A stretch of 64,000 nucleotides of DNA from Bacillus sp. BGMRC 2118 (GTDB taxonomy: Bacteria; Bacillota; Bacilli; Bacillales; SA4), in NCBI GenBank assembly GCA_008364785.1, contig VTTJ01000002.1:580112-644111 (forward strand), written 5' to 3'. A program made the position numbers and the translations under genes. Each line of letters starts with the position of its first letter. The first letter of the stretch is position 1. Under the pieces are notes generated by a model, which saw only the letters and a program-made list of their open reading frames with translations, searched no databases and was not told where the DNA came from. Below are positions 16,972 through 25,805 of this stretch, piece after piece.

Positions 16972-18013
16972 ATTAAAGGAACTAAAAGGTTTTTATGAAG
17001 AGAAGTATTGCCCAGATCGTTTTAAAGAAGCAAATATAGAAAAGATTAATCAACAGATAAGCATAATGGAAAATGTCACACCGATGAAAACGATGAACAG
17101 AAACCCATCCAAGAAGAGGCAGTTTCGATTGGCATACAGCTTCTTAGCAGCAGTACTAGCATTAGGAGTATTTATTGGTTCTGCAGCTGTTTCACCTGTA
17201 ATGGCAGATGTACTGACAAAGTTACCTTTTTTTGAAAAGTTATTTGCAAGTCATAAGAATGGTTTACCAATTTTTCCTGAGGCTCTTGATCATATACGTT
17301 ATAAGATTGAAAAAGAGGGATATAGCATAGGTACTATGGGATATTCACCACAAAGCAAATCAGTAGAAATGAGTTTAGTTGTTTCAAAAGAGCAATATGC
17401 AGAAGCCAAAGAGGTTGCAATAAACATAACAACGCAATTTTTAAAAGAAAATGGTTTAGGAAAAATTAAGGTTAGTGTGATGCGGGATACAATATATGAA
17501 TATAACCTTGAATCAGAGACTGGTCGATTGCAAATGGAATTACAACAAGTGTTAGGTATGAAGAGCTTCCATGATACACATATTTTAATCGAAAAAACGA
17601 TAGTTACTGTTTCATACAAGAAAAATAAGGACTATGATCAAGAAGAAATAAGAAATATAGTAACGGGTTATTTTAAAAACCAAACTGAAACAGGATATAC
17701 AGTAACATTTAAAACATATAATCATGATAGCTACATTTCTGGGGAAACTGTATGGTCGTCGATGTTTGTACCATTGGAAATGGGATTAGTTAACGTGGAA
17801 GAATACAAGTTTTCTAGTATCTCGCATAAGTATACTTCAGAAAAATGTACCATTATCATTCATACAAAGTTAACGAAAGATGACAAAGGTACAATAAAAG
17901 AATTAGAGAATTCTATCGTAGATTTTATTATAAAAGCAAAAGTACCTGAAAAAACAAATAATCAAAACTATGAGATTATCATAAAAGGGAAAGGTAATAA
18001 ACGATTAAATTAA
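16961..18013 (+). CDS. Membrane-anchored partner (probable anti-sigma factor) of the ECF sigma factor
   Basis: From TTG 16961 the protein has 350 residues (GTG 16952 gives 353). It has a short charged cytoplasmic part of about 50 residues, one transmembrane helix near 55-78 (LAYSFLAAVLALGVFIGSAA) and a long extracytoplasmic domain of about 270 residues. The layout (small cytoplasmic head, helix, sensor domain) and the overlapping sigma gene argue for an anti-sigma or sensor role. The outer domain resembles the uncharacterised DUF4030/DUF4179-type Bacillus proteins, but I am not sure which. No ZAS-type HxxxCxxC zinc motif is seen in the head. Confidence 0.7.
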   Translation: MDDKLKELKGFYEEKYCPDRFKEANIEKINQQISIMENVTPMKTMNRNPSKKRQFRLAYSFLAAVLALGVFIGSAAVSPVMADVLTKLPFFEKLFASHKNGLPIFPEALDHIRYKIEKEGYSIGTMGYSPQSKSVEMSLVVSKEQYAEAKEVAINITTQFLKENGLGKIKVSVMRDTIYEYNLESETGRLQMELQQVLGMKSFHDTHILIEKTIVTVSYKKNKDYDQEEIRNIVTGYFKNQTETGYTVTFKTYNHDSYISGETVWSSMFVPLEMGLVNVEEYKFSSISHKYTSEKCTIIIHTKLTKDDKGTIKELENSIVDFIIKAKVPEKTNNQNYEIIIKGKGNKRLN

Positions 18014-18086
18014 TGCAATAACAGGTCCATCCCTATTATCTTGGACCTTCTACATAGTTTTTAGTGAATTTATTTAATAATTCGTC

Positions 18087-18126
18087 AAAAAAGGATTGTC
18101 CCAATAATAAGACAATCCTTTTTATA
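18087..18126. terminator. Bidirectional terminator
   Basis: AAAAGGATTGTC at 18089-18100 pairs with GACAATCCTTTT at 18111-18122 around a 10-base loop, flanked by A and T runs. It separates the sigma operon from the convergent PNPOx-like gene. A second hairpin (AGGTCCA / TGGACCT, near 18023-18048) lies just upstream. Confidence 0.85.
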
Positions 18127-18130
18127 TTTA

Positions 18131-18616
18131 CTAATCTAATTCAACCGTTTCATTCACATCAGTAGATTCTGAACTTTGTCCAGTCATGCGCTTATACATA
18201 AAAGCAATCTTCTTGTTGAAATTACCTGTATCCCAATATTCTGCAGCTTCTGCTTTGATTTTTATCAAAACCACGTTAGGATCATCATAGGAAGTTTGCA
18301 TAATATTCTCGTATGCTTTGTTCCACAGTTCCCTTTTCTTTTCTATATCTTCAACAATTTCTGCTCTACCACGCACTGAAACATAGGATTTACCTGCGTA
18401 AGCTACATTCACATCTTGGTCATGTGTAATTTCCTCATATTTATTCGTTGATTTCTTTGTGAAAAACCATAAATCACCATCAAACTCTACTTCTTGTGTT
18501 TTCATTGGACGGGAGACAAGCCCTTCTTCCGTTACAGTAGTCAGCATTGCGGTGTCTACGTCTTTAATTAGCTCTCTTAGTGTTTCGATTTCTTCTTGTT
18601 TCACGCTAATTGGCAT
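18131..18616 (-). CDS. Pyridoxamine 5'-phosphate oxidase-like flavoprotein (general stress protein 26 type)
   Basis: The 161-residue protein shows the split-barrel FMN-binding pattern AMLTTVTEEGLVSRPMKTQEVEFDGDLWFFTKKSTNKYEEI, then VNVAYAGKSYVSVRGRAEIV and a C-terminal VVLIKIKAEAAEYWDTG. It resembles YdaG / general stress protein 26 of Bacillus, a sigma-B target there. A sigma-B promoter was not clearly seen here. The flavin and substrate are inferred from family only. AATGAGGTGATGAA precedes ATG. Confidence 0.85.
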   Translation of the reverse strand: MPISVKQEEIETLRELIKDVDTAMLTTVTEEGLVSRPMKTQEVEFDGDLWFFTKKSTNKYEEITHDQDVNVAYAGKSYVSVRGRAEIVEDIEKKRELWNKAYENIMQTSYDDPNVVLIKIKAEAAEYWDTGNFNKKIAFMYKRMTGQSSESTDVNETVELD

Positions 18617-18803
18617 TTCATCACCTCATTTTATTTACAAAAGTATACTCCCCTTCAAGCCAGCTTTTATTCAGGTAGGTAGGAGAACGTAAAACTCTGC
18701 CCCTAAAGTTATAGGATTTTAAAGAAGGAAATTCAATTGTTTTTAGTGAATGGTTATTAATATCCAAAAAATGCTAAAACGTGGATGTAGAGGAGGATTG
18801 TTT

Positions 18804-18890
18804 TTGTTAAGTACTGTAAGGATTCTATTAGTAGGCATAGTAACGATTTCTTCCCTGATAAGTTGTGAGACAATATCATATTGGATGTAA
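18804..18890 (+). CDS. 28-residue lipoprotein-like miniprotein
   Basis: TTG 18804 follows AGGAGG by seven bases. The peptide MLSTVRILLVGIVTISSLIS continues with Cys and a few residues and has a basic start, a hydrophobic stretch and the lipobox LISC near residue 21. After the Cys only seven residues remain before the stop. It may be a real tiny lipoprotein or the start of a lipoprotein gene truncated by a stop. It is the only item in the 343-base gap 18617-18959. Confidence 0.35.
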   Translation: MLSTVRILLVGIVTISSLISCETISYWM

Positions 18891-18959
18891 AATAGTTAGA
18901 AGCGTTGAAAGATAGAAAGCTTACTTATGTTGTATGGATGAGTTAAAGGGAAGGGGAGA

Positions 18960-19877
18960 ATGATGATCGAGCAAGGTCAATCTTTACATGAAATGATTGT
19001 TTTAGAAGATGGATTGAAATTAGTTTATCAAGAACCGAAAGAATACATTCGATATTATTCCATTTATTATGGACAAAAATATGCAGATTACTATTTTAGA
19101 AAGTCACCGGAGACATTAATAGAAATTGCATCCCTTTTTGACTGTGGATATTTCATCATGGAAGATGAAAACGTCATTGGCGGCGTATTCTTAAAACCAA
19201 ATTTCATGTCAGATTTATTTGTTGTACCACCTTATGAAGATTATAAAGGATTAGTCCACAAACTCTTAAATCATTTACGAAAGATATCGAAGACTGAAGA
19301 TAAAATTATCATTAGAGAAGTTGTAGAAGAACATGTTCCGACATATGAACGAAACGGTTGCAATGTTGATGAGGTGAATTATTGGATGATTCGTCCAACG
19401 CAATCCATGGAGGCAATCCTCCCTGTAGGATATAGTTTAAGATCTGTTTTAAGTAAAGATATAGATGATATAGCATGTCTCATTATGAAATCCTATAAAG
19501 CAAATCCAGTTTATAAACAAATCGCATCCAAAGAGGTCTATATTCAACATGTGAAGGAATTTATAGAACGATACAAAAGTAATAATGTTATGGACGAATG
19601 TTCGAGAGTTATTGTCGATGCGAGTACTACTCACATCGTTGGTGTTTGCCTACACATGGAATTTGAAGAATACCCTCTTATTATGAGTTTAGCGGTAGAT
19701 CCTGAACACCAGAAGAAGGGGCTTGGACGATTTTTATTAACTCATTCTATTAGCACATCGAGTAAAGGTTATGCGGCTACCCGATTAGCTGTAATCAAAG
19801 ACAATCCAGCAATTAAGCTTTATGAGAAGCTTGGATTTAGTAGAAATAAATCTATATCTGATATGTATTTAAAATGA
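18960..19877 (+). CDS. GNAT-family N-acetyltransferase with an extra N-terminal half
   Basis: The 305-residue protein is twice the size of a single GNAT domain. The C-terminal half carries the acetyl-CoA loop SLAVDPEHQKKGLGRFLLTH near residue 240 and AIKLYEKLGFSRN. The N-terminal half looks like a degenerate GNAT module (YFIMEDENVIGGVFLKPNFMSDLFVVPPYEDYKGLVHKLLNHL). The substrate is unknown. AAGGGGAGA lies before ATG 18960 (18963 is the second ATG). Confidence 0.8.
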   Translation: MMIEQGQSLHEMIVLEDGLKLVYQEPKEYIRYYSIYYGQKYADYYFRKSPETLIEIASLFDCGYFIMEDENVIGGVFLKPNFMSDLFVVPPYEDYKGLVHKLLNHLRKISKTEDKIIIREVVEEHVPTYERNGCNVDEVNYWMIRPTQSMEAILPVGYSLRSVLSKDIDDIACLIMKSYKANPVYKQIASKEVYIQHVKEFIERYKSNNVMDECSRVIVDASTTHIVGVCLHMEFEEYPLIMSLAVDPEHQKKGLGRFLLTHSISTSSKGYAATRLAVIKDNPAIKLYEKLGFSRNKSISDMYLK

Positions 19878-19942
19878 TTAAATGAAATAAATCTTAATGC
19901 ATGTTTCTATTTTAATGGTTTTTTTCTAAACTCTGTTGCTGT

Positions 19943-20011
19943 TAGTACAATTATTTCTTGGTGTACATCCAGGGTTAGAAGTAAATTAAGGTTGGACTAG
20001 AAAAGAACAAC
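19943..20011 (+). repeat. Dispersed repeat, copy 2
   Basis: Second copy of the element at 7631-7697: it starts TAGTACAATT and ends GAACAAC, followed ten bases later by GAAAACAGC as in copy 1. It lacks the hairpin found in copy 1. It lies 55 bases before the SMI1-like gene. Confidence 0.6.
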
Positions 20012-20066
20012 AATATATACGAAAACAGCTTTTTAAATTTATCAATATTTATGAGAGGTGCTTCCA

Positions 20067-20597
20067 TTGGTTATTGAGGAAATCCTGCTAGGGTTAAAGA
20101 AAAGGTTAGTAGATAATAAAATGTTAGTTCAAAGCTCGAAAGGTTATGTGTATGAAGCTGAATTTTATTTCAATGACCCAGCAACAGGGAAATTAATAGA
20201 AGAATTTCAAAAAACAACACCATTTTTATTACCGAATGACTATCGTAACTTTCTAAGTGTTCATAACGGGTTCACCATATTTAAAGGGGAATTTGAGGGA
20301 CAAATCGAGCTTTATCGGTTAGAAGACATTCAGAAGGAGTATCATGTTTTTCGTGATGCTTTTTATCACTATTTAGTAGAAGAGAAACAAGATTCATATC
20401 CAATAGGTTATTACACAGATATTGGTATGCTTATGATTAATAACGAGAAAGTGAAGCAAGGTTTAAGTGACTATTTATGGATTACTAGTATTGACGATAT
20501 TGATTTAAATACCAGCTTTGAAGTTTGGTTAGACCGAGCAATTATGTCTCAAGGCAATCATTATTGGAGCTGGGGAAGAAGTTCTGATTGTTGTTGA
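20067..20597 (+). CDS. SMI1/KNR4 family protein
   Basis: The 176-residue protein (TTG 20067, with GAGAGG eight bases upstream; GTG 20058 is the alternative) shows the SMI1/KNR4 pattern FLLPNDYRNFLSVHNGFTIF ... IELYRLEDI ... SYPIGYYTDIGMLMIN. In bacteria this superfamily includes many immunity proteins for contact-dependent or polymorphic toxins. No toxin gene lies beside it, so it may be an orphan immunity protein or have another role. It ends WSWGRSSDCC. Confidence 0.75.
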   Translation: MVIEEILLGLKKRLVDNKMLVQSSKGYVYEAEFYFNDPATGKLIEEFQKTTPFLLPNDYRNFLSVHNGFTIFKGEFEGQIELYRLEDIQKEYHVFRDAFYHYLVEEKQDSYPIGYYTDIGMLMINNEKVKQGLSDYLWITSIDDIDLNTSFEVWLDRAIMSQGNHYWSWGRSSDCC

Positions 20598-20673
20598 ATA
20601 CGTACTAAGCTATAGGGAATGTACCTCCATTTGTTACTGAATGGGGTAGGATTTAAGTTAAAATAAGTACAAA

Positions 20674-20702
20674 AAAACATTAGGATAAAACCCTAATGTT
20701 CT
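20674..20702. terminator. Terminator between the SMI1-like gene and the kinase
   Basis: AACATTAGG pairs with CCTAATGTT; seven A precede it on the plus strand, so the T run serves the minus-strand kinase gene best. Confidence 0.7.
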
Positions 20703-20808
20703 TTAAATTCATAATGAATATATCTAATACTATGACTATAAGTAACTTAAGAAAGAAGTGTTCCTTCTGTTTTTATCATTTTGGTAAAGAGGATTGATGA
20801 AAAAATAT

Positions 20809-23058
20809 CTATACAATTACAGACTTAGTTAGTATTGGAAGTGTAATCTTTACCGTAGTTCCTTTGTTTTCTTCACTTTCAAACACAATTGTCCCGTGAT
20901 GAGATTCAATAATTCGGAAGCTCACCATCAATCCTAAGCCAGTCCCTTTTTCTTTGAGTGTGTAGAACGGTTCTCCTAGTCTAGGTAGAATCTCTTTGGA
21001 AATCCCGATTCCTGTATCTCTAACACTTATCTCAATTTTATCATCTTCTACTTTTTTGATGTGTAGGAAAAGTTCCCCTCCATTAGGCATAGCTTCCATT
21101 GCATTTTTTATTAAATTAATAAACACCTGTTTAAGTTGATTTCCATCACAATATATATAAGTCTGATCAACCTCGTAATTTACAGTGAGTTCAATTCCAT
21201 ATAGCAATGCTTGAGGCTTTGAAAATGCAATCACCTGGTCCACTAATTTTAGTAGATTCATCTCACGGTAACTGACCACTTGAGGCTTGGCAACTGCCAT
21301 AAACTCATTCGTAATCATCTCTATTCGATCAAGCTCAGATAACATCAATTCAATGTAATTGCTTTTGACTCGTCCATCTTGAGATGAGATTAATTGTGTA
21401 AATCCCTTTAATGTTGTAAGGGGGTTCCTAATTTCATGTGCTAAACCAGCAGCAAGCTCTCCAACTACAGCCAGTTTCTCAGATTTTTGGAGAAGTTCTT
21501 CTGTTTTCTTGAGTTGGGTTATATCCATACCTGAGCCAATTACTTCGTGCACAATACCGTTCCTTTTGATAGGTTTAAGGGTCAAGAAGCAAATCTTATC
21601 TCTTAATTTTACTTCAAACGAAACATCCTGCCCTTCCCAAGCATGATCGTAAAAGCTGTTGAAAACCAGATAGAGATGCTTCAAACCTACTTCTTCTAAT
21701 CCCTTACCAACAACGTCCTCTGGCTTTAAATCTAATTCATATAATAATTCACCGTCACAAAGCGTATGGATATATTGATTATTCAGCTTATGGAACTTGA
21801 AGATGATTCCTTGTTGTTTCCTCACGGTCTGCTTTAATTCCAATTCAGCTTCACGCAACTTCTTTTCCACATGCTTCTGATTGGTTAAATCTCTTGAAAT
21901 AGCTGCTAATTGAATGATTTCACCATCTTCATTTTTTACGGGAGAGATGGTCATATTAATTAATATTTTTTTACCGTCTTTTCTTTGTCTAATTGTTTCA
22001 TACGCAATTAGGCTCTTTCCTTGTGAAACCTCTGAAATAACCTGATCTATATTCTCCTGTATATCAGGCATTATCTCTCTAAATAATCTTCCTTTTACTT
22101 CTTCTTCCTTCCATCCGTAGACAGTTTCAAATCCTTGATTAACATTTAATACTCTTCCCTCTATATCCATTATGGTAATACTATCAGGTGTATGGCTAAA
22201 CACTGATTGTAATACGTTTTGAGTATTATTCAAGTTTCTTTCCGTTTCTGCCTTTTGACTAAATGAAACTTGGATTCTCGAGAAGAAATAGGCCCTAAGG
22301 ATGTAAATATATCCAAAGGTTTTAATGATATGACCTAACACAACATACAAATCCGAAATATTTTGATAAGAAGTTAAGGTAAGTTCACTTAACAAAAGAA
22401 AGCATAATGCAAATAAAAGCTCAAAATCTGACGTATCTTTTGTTTTAATAAATTTCCTAGCTTTATAGATTAACGCCACAAGAAGGAAGAGACTACATAT
22501 GTACTCGAGTATATTTTTAATTTGAGTTGGCCCAATGTCAGAAATAATAAGGATCGGTAATAGTTTTTCATACTTATAAATAATAAATGTAATAAGTCCC
22601 AAGAAAACAATGGTGCATATAGTCAATATCTTTCTTTTTAGAAATGTCATCTTTCTAGGTGTTGATAATACAAGAAAGAGTAGCCCAACAGAGGCAGTAA
22701 AACGTGCTATAATCCAAAACCAGCCGGTTTTTTCAAGTGAACTATCTGTTATGAAAAATGGCATACCAGGATACGTCATGAGGTGAAAAAAGTCTAAAGT
22801 ACCAACAGCTAAAAAGATAAAAGGCAGCCATAACAGAGTCAAATTTTTGATGTCATCAAAAGCTTTCCAGGCATACATACAAATAGAAAAGCAAACGAGA
22901 ACACTAAACATTTCTAATAGTGTGTGAATAAATAGATGGTGCTCTTGGTCATACAGTAGAGTTAAAGGGTCTTCAAACAAGTAGACAAATAATATTAACA
23001 ATATAGATATAGCAAATAAAGAGATGGCAAACATGTAGGACTTCGTTAGCTTTATCAT
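20809..23058 (-). CDS. Orphan membrane sensor histidine kinase, MASE3-PAS-PAS-HisKA-HATPase
   Basis: The protein (749 residues from ATG 23058) starts with about eight transmembrane helices forming a MASE3-like sensor domain (LDFFHLMTYPGMPFF is typical). A PAS domain follows (TPDSITIMDIEGRVLNVNQGFETVYGW, near 300), then a second PAS-like domain near 400-510. The phosphoacceptor motif HEIRNPLTTLKGF has His near 541, followed by the N box NLIKNAMEA, G1 DTGIGI near 681 and G2 GTGLGL near 706. The H-box matches the Spo0F-type sporulation kinases of Bacillus. No response regulator is adjacent. The alternative start TTG 23103 lacks a ribosome binding site. Confidence 0.88.
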   Translation of the reverse strand: MIKLTKSYMFAISLFAISILLILFVYLFEDPLTLLYDQEHHLFIHTLLEMFSVLVCFSICMYAWKAFDDIKNLTLLWLPFIFLAVGTLDFFHLMTYPGMPFFITDSSLEKTGWFWIIARFTASVGLLFLVLSTPRKMTFLKRKILTICTIVFLGLITFIIYKYEKLLPILIISDIGPTQIKNILEYICSLFLLVALIYKARKFIKTKDTSDFELLFALCFLLLSELTLTSYQNISDLYVVLGHIIKTFGYIYILRAYFFSRIQVSFSQKAETERNLNNTQNVLQSVFSHTPDSITIMDIEGRVLNVNQGFETVYGWKEEEVKGRLFREIMPDIQENIDQVISEVSQGKSLIAYETIRQRKDGKKILINMTISPVKNEDGEIIQLAAISRDLTNQKHVEKKLREAELELKQTVRKQQGIIFKFHKLNNQYIHTLCDGELLYELDLKPEDVVGKGLEEVGLKHLYLVFNSFYDHAWEGQDVSFEVKLRDKICFLTLKPIKRNGIVHEVIGSGMDITQLKKTEELLQKSEKLAVVGELAAGLAHEIRNPLTTLKGFTQLISSQDGRVKSNYIELMLSELDRIEMITNEFMAVAKPQVVSYREMNLLKLVDQVIAFSKPQALLYGIELTVNYEVDQTYIYCDGNQLKQVFINLIKNAMEAMPNGGELFLHIKKVEDDKIEISVRDTGIGISKEILPRLGEPFYTLKEKGTGLGLMVSFRIIESHHGTIVFESEENKGTTVKITLPILTKSVIV

Positions 23059-23342
23059 AGACACCGACCTAACAAATTTTGGTTGTGTTACATATTTTTT
23101 CAAATGATGGTTGTAATTGAATTTTATCGAAATATATGAGGTACTGCAATGATTTTAACCACATCTATTAATCAACAAGTATTGAACAATTGAATTCAAG
23201 GGGGAAAATTCTAGAAGTTACGTAGTACGAGATGTTAAATTAAGGATGGAACCATTTTGTTGTTATAAAGAAGCTAAAGAAAGAGAGTGCTGTTGTGTGC
23301 CTAACACGATCTTTTTCGATAGAAACTAAGTAAAAGGGGGAT

Positions 23343-24614
23343 ATGATGAATTTTACTAAAATGAAATCTTTTTTGTTAGTAGTTACAATTTTTTTCATCG
23401 TTTTATTATCTGGATGTGGAAGAGGTGAAGCCATTGATGTTGCAGAGCAATACATAACAACGATTGATCAAATCAATATTCCAGATGAGGTAAAGGTTAT
23501 CGGTATGGGGGAGGCAACTCATGGAAATCGTGAATTTCAAGAGTTGAAGAGGGACGTTTTTGAGGTGTTAGTGAAAAACGAGAATTTTCGGGTTTTTGTT
23601 TTAGAAGGTGATTTTGGAGCGGGACAGCACATTAATCAATTCATTTTAAACGGAAATGGTACTGCAGAAGAGGCAGTGAACGCCCTTGATTATCCTATCT
23701 ATTATACAAAACAAATGATTGAGCTTGTGCAGTGGATGCATGATTATAATAAAACAGTGAATGAGGATAGGAAGGTATATTTTTACGGAAATGATATGCA
23801 ACGGTATGACTATAGTAAAAAAGGTGTGCTTGACTATTATAAAGTGGTAAATGCGGAGTCGCTTAAAACATATTCAAAACAATTGGAACATGTATCAAAT
23901 GAAAGTATGCGTGAGTTAACATCAGAACAATTAAGAAAAACCAATGAAACGATAGAAAGCATCCTATTAGACCTGGAATCAAATAAAATGTCCTATGAGG
24001 AACTATCGTCTACTGAGTCATATCTCTTTGCATTACAAAATGCCGAGGTCATGAAACAGAGAACGAATTTATTTTTAAACGATGGAGACTATACGAAACT
24101 CCGTGATCGGTATTTATCGGAGAATTTACAATGGATTGTTGAACATGAAGCAGCGCGAGGTAATGATAAGGTATTCGTCACGGGCCACAATGGTCACATT
24201 GAAAAAACGTCTGCTTCGTTAGCTGGGTACAAATCGATGGGGAATTATTTAGAAGAGATATATGGTGAACAATACTTTGCAATTGGTACTGATTTTATTA
24301 AAAGCGAGTTTCAAGCGAAAAATGGTAGCAGTGGTGAACGAAAAAATTATACACTTGAGAATCACAATAAGTTAGTTGATGCGTTCCGTGAAGTGGAGTC
24401 AAATATTTTCTATGTTGATTTTGAAAATGCTAGTCAGTCAGTAGAGTTATTAGATATCATCTCAAGTGAGGTAAAGATGGCGAACATTGGAGACGAATTC
24501 CGTTCTTGGTATAAATTTATAAAAACGTTTTACACCATTGAAATGGTGCCAAATGAAGCATACGACAGCGTGATTATAGTTAAAACGGCAACACCAACAA
24601 ATGTCATAGAATAG
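23343..24614 (+). CDS. Erythromycin esterase-like lipoprotein
   Basis: The 423-residue protein starts with a lipoprotein signal peptide and lipobox LLSGC (Cys near 26), so it should be anchored outside the membrane. The body shows Ere-family motifs: VIGMGEATHGNREFQELKRDVF (GEATHG near 70), VFVLEGDFG, YGNDMQRYDY, and FVTGHNGHIEK near 290. The family includes macrolide esterases, but most Bacillus members are succinoglycan-biosynthesis-type hydrolases of unknown substrate, so resistance is not implied. AAAAGGGGG precedes ATG 23343. Monocistronic. Confidence 0.82.
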   Translation: MMNFTKMKSFLLVVTIFFIVLLSGCGRGEAIDVAEQYITTIDQINIPDEVKVIGMGEATHGNREFQELKRDVFEVLVKNENFRVFVLEGDFGAGQHINQFILNGNGTAEEAVNALDYPIYYTKQMIELVQWMHDYNKTVNEDRKVYFYGNDMQRYDYSKKGVLDYYKVVNAESLKTYSKQLEHVSNESMRELTSEQLRKTNETIESILLDLESNKMSYEELSSTESYLFALQNAEVMKQRTNLFLNDGDYTKLRDRYLSENLQWIVEHEAARGNDKVFVTGHNGHIEKTSASLAGYKSMGNYLEEIYGEQYFAIGTDFIKSEFQAKNGSSGERKNYTLENHNKLVDAFREVESNIFYVDFENASQSVELLDIISSEVKMANIGDEFRSWYKFIKTFYTIEMVPNEAYDSVIIVKTATPTNVIE

Positions 24615-24798
24615 CGTGATTTATGTTTTTGAAGTATAGTGAAAACTCATTTTGAGTAAAACCATATTTACAAGATTTATAGGTGGAAAATAATTGAAAG
24701 CATATCTTGTAATAGGTATGATGGGTATAAATTATCAGGTAATCATTCGGAATCAATGTGAAATTCTTTTATTGAGAATTATTAATTGGAGGGATTGT

Positions 24799-25317
24799 AT
24801 GATAACAGAGCGTCCACTTTCTCATGAGTATGACAAGTATTACGAACGGTATATAACATTAGTACCTTCAGGTGATTTAGTTCAGATTTATTCTGAACAG
24901 TTGTCTACTTTTCATTCACTTCTTTCAGGGCTAACAGAAGATAAGGCTGAATTCCGTTTTGAAGAAGGAAAGTGGAGTATAAAAGAAATTGTGGGACATC
25001 TATGTGATGCCGAACGGATGCTAAGTTATGTGACCTTCCAGATGATTCGAAAAGACGATAATCTTATTTCCTCGATAAATTTTAATGACTATGTTATTCG
25101 GGGAAACTACCATAACAGATCGATTTTAAACCTGTTAGAAGAATTCAAATCTGTCAGAAAATCTACCATCTCTTTAATTAATACCATAAGAAATGAAGAT
25201 TTGCAGTTAGGCAGTACATTTAGACAACACCCCCTTACAGTTCTCGCAGCAGTTTGTATTATAGTAGGGCATGTTGAACATCACATGAGGATTTTACGGA
25301 AGTGTTATCGTATTTAA
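24799..25317 (+). CDS. DinB/YfiT-fold putative metal-dependent hydrolase or thiol transferase
   Basis: The 172-residue protein (ATG 24799, TTGGAGGG upstream) has the four-helix DinB fold with three metal His positions: GKWSIKEIVGHLCDAERM near residue 53 and VGHVEHHMRILRKC near the end. Fold members include bacillithiol S-transferases and damage-induced proteins; the specific role is unknown. The longer frame from 24694 lacks a ribosome binding site. Confidence 0.8.
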   Translation: MITERPLSHEYDKYYERYITLVPSGDLVQIYSEQLSTFHSLLSGLTEDKAEFRFEEGKWSIKEIVGHLCDAERMLSYVTFQMIRKDDNLISSINFNDYVIRGNYHNRSILNLLEEFKSVRKSTISLINTIRNEDLQLGSTFRQHPLTVLAAVCIIVGHVEHHMRILRKCYRI

Positions 25318-25418
25318 AATACAAGTATCTATTGCATAAATACTAGTGTTTGTATCTACTCTTGGAGCACATCACCACTTGAGGATACAAAAATTATTTT
25401 GTAGTGGCTGGTGATTAA

Positions 25419-25595
25419 ATGAATTTATTGAGATTAAATAATCGGAGATCAATTTTTGTTGTTATCTTGCTAATGATTATTTTGCCCATTGCGGGTTACT
25501 TCACTACTCTTTACTTTGGAACAACTGCATATATCCCATTTATTGCAGTCATAATTGTTTTGTTGGTAAGTTTAATTTTCAAAAAAACTAGATGA
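25419..25595 (+). CDS. 58-residue two-helix membrane protein
   Basis: ATG 25419 begins MNLLRLNNRRSIFVVILLMI and the frame runs to TGA 25595. There are two hydrophobic segments (about 11-30 and 36-53) and a basic C-terminus FKKTR. The ribosome binding site (GGTGAT) is weak. It lies between the DinB-fold gene and a terminator. Function unknown. Confidence 0.5.
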   Translation: MNLLRLNNRRSIFVVILLMIILPIAGYFTTLYFGTTAYIPFIAVIIVLLVSLIFKKTR

Positions 25596-25645
25596 CGTAG
25601 GGTTACACCTCTTAACAGAAATAATTAATTGAAAAATAATTACTC

Positions 25646-25679
25646 TAAAACACCATTCCTAAAGGATGGTGTTTATTTT
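25646..25679 (+). terminator. Rho-independent terminator
   Basis: AAACACCA with TCC pairs with GGATGGTGTTT (one bulge) and is followed by ATTTTA. Confidence 0.75.
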
Positions 25680-25712
25680 AGTATCATAGATTGAGAGGGA
25701 TTATTTATTTCA

Positions 25713-25742
25713 TTACTTCATTGGTGGAAAATATTGTATAAT
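25713..25742 (+). promoter_or_regulatory. Sigma-A-like promoter of the ABC transporter genes
   Basis: TTACTT at 25713-25718 and a consensus TATAAT at 25737-25742 are 18 bases apart; the first ABC gene starts 63 bases downstream. Confidence 0.45.
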
Positions 25743-25805
25743 GCAAGGCGTATTAATCTAAAAATCTAAAAATGTAAATACGTAGGTAAGTGAAAGAGGT
25801 TTTAT

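Noticed and set aside
16236..18717. 16-base repeat CCTAAAGTTATAGGAT at 16236 and 18702
   Set aside because: A shared 16-mer in 64 kb of AT-rich DNA is expected by chance, and the flanks do not match.
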